A stretch of 5,320 nt of DNA from Acidimicrobiaceae bacterium (GTDB lineage Bacteria; Actinomycetota; Acidimicrobiia; Acidimicrobiales; Ilumatobacteraceae). Numbering within the stretch: the stretch's first letter is position 1; every line of letters begins with the position of its first letter. The stretch covers positions 1,423 to 6,742 of the forward strand of contig VFMC01000136.1 in the NCBI GenBank assembly GCA_006515795.1, read 5' to 3'. A program made the position numbers and the translations under genes. The notes beneath the pieces were generated by a model that was given only the letters and a program-made list of their open reading frames with translations, did no database searches and was not told the DNA's origin. This document shows, piece after piece, positions 1 through 5,320 of this stretch.

Positions 1-20
1 TGCCGGTGCCCGCCCCGAAC

Positions 21-27
21 GGAGAAG
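21..27 (+). promoter_or_regulatory. Candidate Shine-Dalgarno GGAGAAG that selects a TTG start at 33
   Basis: GGAGAAG lies five bases before an in-frame TTG at 33-35, which is acceptable spacing for a bacterial ribosome binding site. No comparable purine-rich site precedes the in-frame ATG at 120, where the upstream bases are the C-rich repeat. The GTG at 6 has too little upstream sequence in the window to judge. This favours translation through the 12-bp repeat, but leaderless initiation at ATG 120 cannot be excluded in an actinomycete. Confidence 0.5.
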
Positions 28-32
28 CCTGT

Positions 33-1401
33 TTGAGACCCCTCACCCGTCCCCTCACCCGTCCCCTCACCCGTCCCCTCACCCGTCCCCTCAACCGTCC
101 CCTCAACCGTCCCCTCGACATGGCCAGGGCGCGTTGCCGGCGCCACGCCACCGCGATCATCTGCATCGTCGGAGCGCTGATCGCAGGTGCTCGTACCGTT
201 CGCCTGATCCCCGCGCTCACCGCGCCGCTCCGGGCGGGCAGCGAACCCGTCGGCGTCGACTTCGCCACCATCGTCTACGGTCCCAACGTCCTGGTTGCCG
301 AGGGCCTCAACCCGTGGGACATCCACAACTCGGTCCCGCGCTTCGGCATCTTCCCGAGCTCGCCGCTCTGGCCGAGCGGCTACGTCTTCGGATGGCTCTT
401 CACCCTGATCGGGTTCGACCTGGTGCTCACCATCTGGCTCGTCATCACGGTCGTCGTGATCGTGATGGGAGCCAGGCGGATCGCGCTGTCGTTCGATGTC
501 GACCCGAGGCTCGCCTGGCTCATCGGTTTGGCGACGGTGTCGTCGGCCGTCGCGCTTTACGACGTCGAGCTCGGGCAGACCGGAGCCGGGCTCGTGGCCA
601 TCGTCGCGTTCTTCGCCGCACTGCACCCGCCGGGGCCTGGGCTGCAGCTGCCGGGGCCTGGTAGGTCACGTCTGGCCGAGGCGTTCGGCTTCGGCGCGGT
701 TGCGCTGTTCCTGTTCCCGAAGCCAACCTTCGCACTTGCCGCGTTCGCCGCCGAGCTCGCCTACCGACGCCGCGTCGATTGGTGCATGCGGGCCGTCGCA
801 GTGCTCGCCGTGGTGGGCGGCACCTGCCTCGCGGTCATCATGGCCCGCTCCAACGACGGACCGGGTGAGATCCTCGCCGCGATCCGCACGACTGCGCGGA
901 TCCTCGGCGAAGCCCCGGTCCAGCGCACCGCGGGTGATCGCGTCGACTTCCTGTCGCTCATCGTGCCGTCGCCGGCACTGGATCTGTTGATGGTGGTCGT
1001 GTCTCTCGCGATCGTGGTGGCGATCTCGCGATGGAAGTCGCCCACCACCTTCGAACGGCTGTTCATCGGCACGATCGTCACCACGATGCTCACCTATCAC
1101 CACATGTACGACACGATGCACCTCCTCGTGCTGGCGCTCGTGTCGACCGTCATCTGGCCGGGCCACCGTCGCTGGATCGTGCTCACCGCGTTGGTCGTGT
1201 CGGCGTGGGTCTTGAAGCTGCACCCGCTCGAACGAGCGTTGTCGTCGATCACCGGGATCGAACCGTTCGCGCTCCACGCCCGTCTCGTCTTCGTCGTCGG
1301 TGCGGCGATGCTGGTCGACGCGCTGGTTCGAATTCGGCGTCGTTCGCGAAACGGCCAGCTGCCCCTCGGGGAGCCGGACGTTTCCGATGGGCGCGATGCG
1401 A

Positions 1402-1427
<26 letters not shown>
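33..1427 (+). CDS. Polytopic membrane protein, GT87/DUF2029-like glycosyltransferase
   Basis: Probable GT-C fold enzyme moving a sugar (in known GT87 members, mannose from polyprenol-phosphate-mannose) onto a cell-envelope acceptor at the outer membrane face; the substrate here is unknown. Counting from ATG 120 as residue 1 (435 aa), a basic N-terminus leads into a first membrane segment at about 10-30. A loop follows with D47 and 'AEGLNPWD' (60-67), like the GT87 'D...Y..A..L..G.NPY' pattern. Further helices lie at about 85-115, 130-168, 188-215, 223-241, 285-303, 315-346, 351-364 and 387-404. 'GQ' (152-153), 'KPT' (201-203) and 'YHHMYD' (326-331) sit where GT87 proteins carry GQ, KP and HxY-type motifs. 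The tail is hydrophilic. The start is uncertain: TTG 33 has a Shine-Dalgarno and gives 464 aa with a (PLTR)n N-terminus; GTG 6 or ATG 120 are alternatives, and the frame is open to the window edge. The gene converges on ahcY with a 26-bp overlap. I am confident of a membrane protein, less so of the family. Confidence 0.7.
39..116. repeat. 12-bp tandem repeat, 6.5 copies, at the 5' end of the GT87-like gene
   Basis: Six full copies of a 12-bp unit, plus half a seventh, lie head to tail. Units 1-4 (39-50, 51-62, 63-74, 75-86) are identical, cccctcacccgt. Units 5 and 6 (87-98, 99-110) share one C-to-A change, cccctcaaccgt. The partial unit is 111-116. The change shared by units 5 and 6 suggests spread by slippage or unequal recombination. 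A 12-bp period keeps the reading frame, so copy-number change would add or remove four residues. Read in the downstream gene's frame it encodes PLTR x4, PLNR x2, then PLD. The opposite strand has many G-runs (GGGTGAGGGG per unit), a G-quadruplex-type motif. Whether it is translated depends on the start codon of the following gene. Confidence 0.95.
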
Positions 1428-2910
<1,483 letters not shown>

Positions 2911-2914
2911 GGGA

Positions 2915-2951
2915 CCCTCCAGGGGCATTGGGGAACAACAGCTGGAGAGGG
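2915..2951 (-). promoter_or_regulatory. Hairpin that would occlude the ahcY ribosome binding site
   Basis: On the minus strand, CCCTCTCCAG (2951-2942) can pair with CTGGAGGG (2922-2915). This gives 8 base pairs with a 2-nt bulge in the 5' arm and a 19-nt loop (2941-2923). The 3' arm contains the whole Shine-Dalgarno GGAGGG (2920-2915), which ends 4 nt before the ahcY ATG at 2910. An in-frame ATG (2928-2926) lies in the loop. Such a fold would lower translation unless opened by a ligand, protein, RNA or ribosome. I could not match the leader to the conserved core of the SAH, SAM-I, SAM-II or SAM-IV riboswitches by eye. The complementarity is visible; the regulatory role is inference. Confidence 0.45.
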
Positions 2952-2973
2952 CCGGCGCCAACTGGCACACGCT

Positions 2974-2998
2974 CACCGCCGTGCTTGGCACGGCGGTG
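2974..2998 (-). terminator. Perfect 11-bp hairpin with 3-nt loop between the secreted-protein gene and ahcY
   Basis: CACCGCCGTGC and GCACGGCGGTG form a perfect 11-bp inverted repeat around a 3-nt loop (CAA when read leftwards). It begins 35 nt after the stop of the secreted-protein gene and ends 63 nt before the ahcY start. No U-run follows the stem in either direction, so it is not a classic intrinsic terminator. Actinobacteria often have U-poor stems after genes. It may end the upstream transcript, act as an attenuator stem in the ahcY leader, or protect mRNA 5' or 3' ends. The structure is certain at sequence level; its role is not. Confidence 0.5.
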
Positions 2999-3022
2999 GA
3001 TCAGCCCATGTGAAGCGGGACG

Positions 3023-3028
3023 AGTGTA
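3023..3028 (-). promoter_or_regulatory. Weak candidate -10 box for ahcY (TACACT)
   Basis: Read leftwards, TACACT fits the actinobacterial TAnnnT pattern and matches TATAAT at four of six positions. It lies 4 nt past the TGA stop of the upstream gene. A start about 7 nt downstream would give an ahcY leader of about 105 nt containing both hairpins. No convincing -35 hexamer is present at 16-18 nt upstream, inside the preceding coding sequence. Such a hexamer can occur by chance. Confidence 0.22.
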
Positions 3029-3032
3029 TCGC

Positions 3033-4463
3033 TCAGTCGGCGAGCACGACGGCCGATGCGTCGTACAGGTAGTGGTTGTAGCCGGCGAGGTTGAACACAC
3101 GCACGGTGGTGGTGGCGCTGTACTTCATGATCGCCAGGTTGGGCACCGGGGCGCCCTCGACGATGTTGAGGTTCGACGCATTCGGGCGAGTGGTGTCACT
3201 GGGGTACACCGTGAGGTAGCTGTTGGCCGCCACCGTGGGGTACTGCCGGGTGAGGCTGGCCGAGGTGAGGTTGCCGATGACCGCGAACTGGTTGCCGACG
3301 GCCACGCCTGCGATGTTCACCGAGCCGACGAAGTCGGCGAAGCTCCAGTCCTCGGCCTGGCCGGGCCCGAGGGCTACCGCGCCCCACTGCGACTCGCGCG
3401 TGTCGAAGACCCGGTACGGGGTGGTGAGCGGCACGACTCTGCCGGCTCTTGTCTCGTCGAGCTTGCGCTGCAGGTAGCCGGCGACGTCGACCGCCAGGTC
3501 GACGGTACCGCTGTTGTTGTACAGCCGGATCTTGCCGTCGGCGCCCACCGGCACGATCACCATGTTCGGCTTGATCTGGCCGCGGGCCAAGTTGAGGTTC
3601 GACGTGGAGGGCGGAGCCCCACCGGCGGGAGGATCAGGAACGACCGACACGAACGTCGCCCGGCTCCCGGGCAGATCGTTGATCGCGGTGACGTTCAGGA
3701 CCACCCCGGTGACATCGGTCGGGATGGTGCCTCCGGCGGGCAACGCCGCCCCGCGGATGGTCAACTCGATCGATTCGCCCTGCCCGAGCTCGGCGCGCCC
3801 GGCATCGGTTCGGGTGTCGAGCAGACGCCCTGGCGCCAACGTGACCAGGCGAGCGCCGCGGGTGGCGGCGCAACTGGTGGAGAACCAGCCGAAGACGTCG
3901 ACCACCACGTGGGCCGATCCGGCGGCGCTCTGGGTGAACAGCTTCACGGTGAGGCGGCCGTTGTCGCCCGGACGGACGATGCTGAGGTTGGGCACGGTCT
4001 GTTGGGTGGAGAAGTTGACTATCGACGCCAGCCCGGCCGGCGCACCGGAGCCGTAGGCGTTCAACCAGCCGCCTGCGGTGGGTTCGGTGACTGTGATGTT
4101 GACGACCACGGCGAGCACGTCAGCCGAGACACCGGGCACGCCCCCGAGACCGATCAAGCCGATGTCGAACGTGGGCTGGCTGGGCGTTGCCGCCTTGGCC
4201 CCTGGGGAGGTCTCGTTGACCGCCGAGGTCGGGCGTGAGTCGTAGATGCGTTGCGGCGCGAGCGGGTGGTACTCGCCGCCGGCACCTAGGCCGCTAGGAC
4301 AGGGAGCGGGCGCGGCCGGGGCCCTCGACCCACGGGCCAAGGCACCGGCACCGAACGACGCACTTGCAGACGACGCCGTGAACGCGACCGACGAGGCGAG
4401 CATCGATGCAATCGCGACGCGGACGACAGATCGCGACCGCCGTAGGTGGTGATCAGACCTCAT
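3033..4463 (-). CDS. Secreted protein of three tandem beta-rich modules
   Basis: A 476-aa exported protein with no recognisable catalytic domain. A basic N-terminus (RRSRSVVR, 9-16) and hydrophobic core (about 17-30) end at 'ASA' (33-35), a likely Sec signal peptidase site. An Ala/Pro/Gly linker (about 38-63) follows. Three related modules start at 'HPLAPQRIYDSRP' (66-78), 'VTLAPGRLLDTRT' (207-219) and 'VPLTTPYRVFDTRE' (344-357). Each then has a 'vlNvT'-like strand, a 'SNLN...G...PN' stretch (weaker in module 1), and in modules 1-2 a 'VDVFGWF/VDVAGYL' ending (188-194, 325-331). The only cysteines, C55 and C198, could form a disulfide. Similar modules occur, as I recall, on surface proteins and after peptidase or amidase domains in Acidimicrobiia; adhesion or wall binding is a guess. 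The start at 4463 is 10 nt after AGGA and 26 nt after the trm112 stop, so cotranscription is likely. No LPXTG or C-terminal membrane anchor is visible. Confidence 0.85.
   Translation of the reverse strand: MRSDHHLRRSRSVVRVAIASMLASSVAFTASSASASFGAGALARGSRAPAAPAPCPSGLGAGGEYHPLAPQRIYDSRPTSAVNETSPGAKAATPSQPTFDIGLIGLGGVPGVSADVLAVVVNITVTEPTAGGWLNAYGSGAPAGLASIVNFSTQQTVPNLSIVRPGDNGRLTVKLFTQSAAGSAHVVVDVFGWFSTSCAATRGARLVTLAPGRLLDTRTDAGRAELGQGESIELTIRGAALPAGGTIPTDVTGVVLNVTAINDLPGSRATFVSVVPDPPAGGAPPSTSNLNLARGQIKPNMVIVPVGADGKIRLYNNSGTVDLAVDVAGYLQRKLDETRAGRVVPLTTPYRVFDTRESQWGAVALGPGQAEDWSFADFVGSVNIAGVAVGNQFAVIGNLTSASLTRQYPTVAANSYLTVYPSDTTRPNASNLNIVEGAPVPNLAIMKYSATTTVRVFNLAGYNHYLYDASAVVLAD
3036..4271 (-). 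repeat. Three tandem ~130-residue protein modules inside the secreted protein
   Basis: Module 1 covers about residues 65-194 (4271-3882), module 2 about 205-331 (3851-3471) and module 3 about 342-476 (3440-3036). Each begins with a 'PL.P.R..D(T/S)R' motif; the motif starts are 141 and 137 residues apart. Modules 2 and 3 share a 14-nt identical DNA stretch (plus-strand gttgaggttcgacg at 3165-3178 and 3591-3604), which encodes SNLN and flanking bases. Otherwise the modules are diverged in DNA, so the duplication is old. Module 3 has lost the 'VDVAGY' ending and finishes 'VFNLAGYNHYLYDASAVVLAD-stop', so it may cap the array. Module borders are approximate. Confidence 0.75.
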
Positions 4464-4489
4464 TGTGTAGTCATCCTACCAGGCTGCGG

Positions 4490-4735
4490 TCAGCCAGTGG
4501 TCGCGGTGAACGTCGGGGCGATTCCCTCGGCCGCGATGCGCGCCGCGATCACGGCATGCTCGGCGTCGTCGACCGCCTCGGCCTCGTCGATCAACATCAC
4601 CGGGATGCCGTCACGAACGACGTAGCGACGGTGCAGCCGCGGGTTGTAGAGACCGCCGTCGTCGCCGAGGTAGTAGAGCGCGCCCTTGTCCTCGGGGCAG
4701 GCCAGCACGGCGAGGAGTCGTGGATCGAGCGACAT
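4490..4735 (-). CDS. Trm112-family (UPF0434/YcaR-like) small protein
   Basis: An 81-aa cytosolic protein with the family core 'LLAVLACPEDKGALYYL' (7-23), 'LYNPRLHRRY' (29-38) and 'VRDGIPVMLIDEA' (40-52). In eukaryotes and archaea, Trm112 is a zinc-binding subunit that activates several methyltransferases; the role of bacterial homologues is less clear. The zinc ligands are missing: the usual CPxC is 'CPED', leaving C13 as the only cysteine, and the second cysteine site reads 'LYNPRLH'. As I recall, this is common among actinobacterial members. A 30-residue acidic and alanine-rich tail follows. ATG 4735 is chosen because AGGGA precedes it by 9 nt and the family N-terminus follows; the longer open frame up to 4915 lies over the upstream gene in another frame. 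It starts 47 nt after the phosphomannomutase stop, consistent with one operon. Confidence 0.9.
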   Translation of the reverse strand: MSLDPRLLAVLACPEDKGALYYLGDDGGLYNPRLHRRYVVRDGIPVMLIDEAEAVDDAEHAVIAARIAAEGIAPTFTATTG

Positions 4736-4782
4736 TTTGACGCTTCCCTTCGGGTTGGGCGGCTCCCGGCGACGAACCGGGC

Positions 4783-5320
4783 TCAACCGCTGGTGATGAG
4801 TGCGAGCAGCTCGACGACGTGCTGATCGCACGCCGCACGGTCGGATGCTTCGAGGTTGAGCCGCAGCAGTGGCTCGGTGTTCGACGGGCGCAGGTTGAAC
4901 CACCACGGACCGCAATCTACGGTGAGGCCATCGAGGCGATCCTGCGTGGCGTCGGGGTAGGCGGCGGCGACGCGTTCGATCACATCGAGCGGATGCTCGA
5001 CCTGGGTGTTGATCTCGCCACTGGACGAGTAGCGCTCGTACGGCTTGCGCATGACCGACAGGTCGCTGTTCGAGCGCGACAGTTCGTCGAGCACGAACAT
5101 GCTGGCGATCAGACCGCTGTCGGCCCGGAAGTTGTCGAGGAAGTAGTAGTGCGCCGAATGCTCGCCACCGAACACCGCGCCGGTCTCGGCCATGATCTGC
5201 TTGATGAACGAGTGGCCCACCTTGGTGCGCACCGGAACGCCACCGCTCTCGAGAATCACCTCCGGGACGGCGCGCGAACAGATGAGGTTGTGCAGCACCG
5301 TGGCGCCCGAGTGCGAACGG
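4783..5320 (-). CDS. manB: Phosphomannomutase/phosphoglucomutase, C-terminal part (5' end outside window)
   Basis: The last 178 residues of an alpha-D-phosphohexomutase; the N-terminus with the catalytic phosphoserine lies beyond the window. The enzyme interconverts hexose 6- and 1-phosphates. ManB-type members make mannose-1-phosphate for GDP-mannose, glycolipids and polyprenol-phosphate-mannose. The fragment contains 'NLICSRAVPE' (11-20), 'VRTKVGHSFIK' (30-40), the sugar-binding loop 'GGEHSAHYYF' (51-60) with E53 and S55, 'RADSGLIASMFVL' (65-77), 'YSSSGEINTQV' (97-107), and the phosphate-binding loop 'RPSNTEPLLRLNLEA' (144-158) of domain 4. The sequence is closest in my memory to actinobacterial ManB/CpsG. 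Mannose versus glucose preference cannot be settled from this part. The reading frame stays open to the window edge (RSHSGATV precedes LHNL), so the gene is cut by the window, not truncated. It likely leads the trm112 transcript. Confidence 0.93.
   Translation of the reverse strand, partial: RSHSGATVLHNLICSRAVPEVILESGGVPVRTKVGHSFIKQIMAETGAVFGGEHSAHYYFLDNFRADSGLIASMFVLDELSRSNSDLSVMRKPYERYSSSGEINTQVEHPLDVIERVAAAYPDATQDRLDGLTVDCGPWWFNLRPSNTEPLLRLNLEASDRAACDQHVVELLALITSG

Noticed and set aside
39..116. The 12-bp repeat as a CRISPR array or origin iterons
   Set aside because: Units abut with no spacers and are far too short for CRISPR. No replication gene or AT-rich region is nearby.
2911..2991. 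A longer ahcY starting at 2991 or at the in-frame ATG 2928
   Set aside because: GGAGGG is placed for ATG 2910. The longer start at 2991 falls inside the 11-bp hairpin, and ATG 2928 has no upstream ribosome binding site.
2928..4238. A 436-codon plus-strand open frame opposite the secreted-protein gene
   Set aside because: Its Gly/Arg/Val/Asp-rich translation shows no family features. The minus strand has a signal peptide and three homologous modules, which is decisive.
4474..4479. TAGGAT as a -10 box for the secreted-protein gene
   Set aside because: It fits TAnnnT, but there is no -35 match at proper spacing. The same bases supply the AGGA ribosome binding site.
4765..4781. 5-bp hairpin (CCCGG/CCGGG, 7-nt loop) directly after the phosphomannomutase stop
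   Set aside because: It is short, has no U-run, and leaves the trm112 Shine-Dalgarno free. It is too common in high-GC DNA to call a terminator.
4735..4915. A longer trm112 frame starting at 4915
   Set aside because: The extra 60 residues overlap the end of the phosphomannomutase gene in another frame and are Arg/Ala/Pro-rich. A Shine-Dalgarno and the family N-terminus point to 4735.

Overview
The window looks like chromosomal DNA of a high-GC actinomycete. G/C-rich third codon positions run through every gene, the AhcY and phosphomannomutase proteins are of actinobacterial type, and a secreted protein is built from 'PL.P.R..DTR ... SN.N ... pN ... vDv.GY' modules. I associate that module type with Acidimicrobiia (Ilumatobacter-like bacteria). 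The class-level assignment is inference from memory, not a search result.

Layout, left to right. One gene reads rightwards: an integral-membrane protein resembling GT87/DUF2029 polyprenol-dependent glycosyltransferases (33-1427). Its 5' end carries a striking 12-bp tandem repeat (39-116). Its last 26 bp overlap the 3' end of a convergent gene. Everything else reads leftwards. In transcription order these are the C-terminal part of a phosphomannomutase/phosphoglucomutase (5320-4783, cut by the window edge), a small Trm112-family protein (4735-4490), a secreted three-module beta-rich protein (4463-3033), and S-adenosylhomocysteine hydrolase ahcY (2910-1402). Gaps are 47, 26 and 122 nt, so the first three could share a transcript. 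The 122-nt leader of ahcY has room for its own signals. It contains a perfect 11-bp hairpin and a second hairpin that would bury the Shine-Dalgarno sequence.

Functionally, AhcY removes the S-adenosylhomocysteine left by methylation reactions. Trm112-family proteins are, in other lineages, partners of methyltransferases. Phosphomannomutase supplies mannose-1-phosphate for GDP-mannose and so for polyprenol-phosphate-mannose, the donor type used by GT87 enzymes. The manB-trm112-ahcY neighbourhood resembles, from memory, the manB...manA...sahH region of Mycobacterium and Streptomyces, with a secreted-protein gene here in place of the sugar-isomerase genes.

There is no CRISPR array, tRNA, rRNA, transposase, phage gene or recognisable defence system. 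I do not see a clear new multi-gene system. The observations most worth checking are the ahcY leader structure and the PLTR-encoding, G-quadruplex-prone repeat at the start of the glycosyltransferase gene. No stretch over 300 bases lacks a gene.
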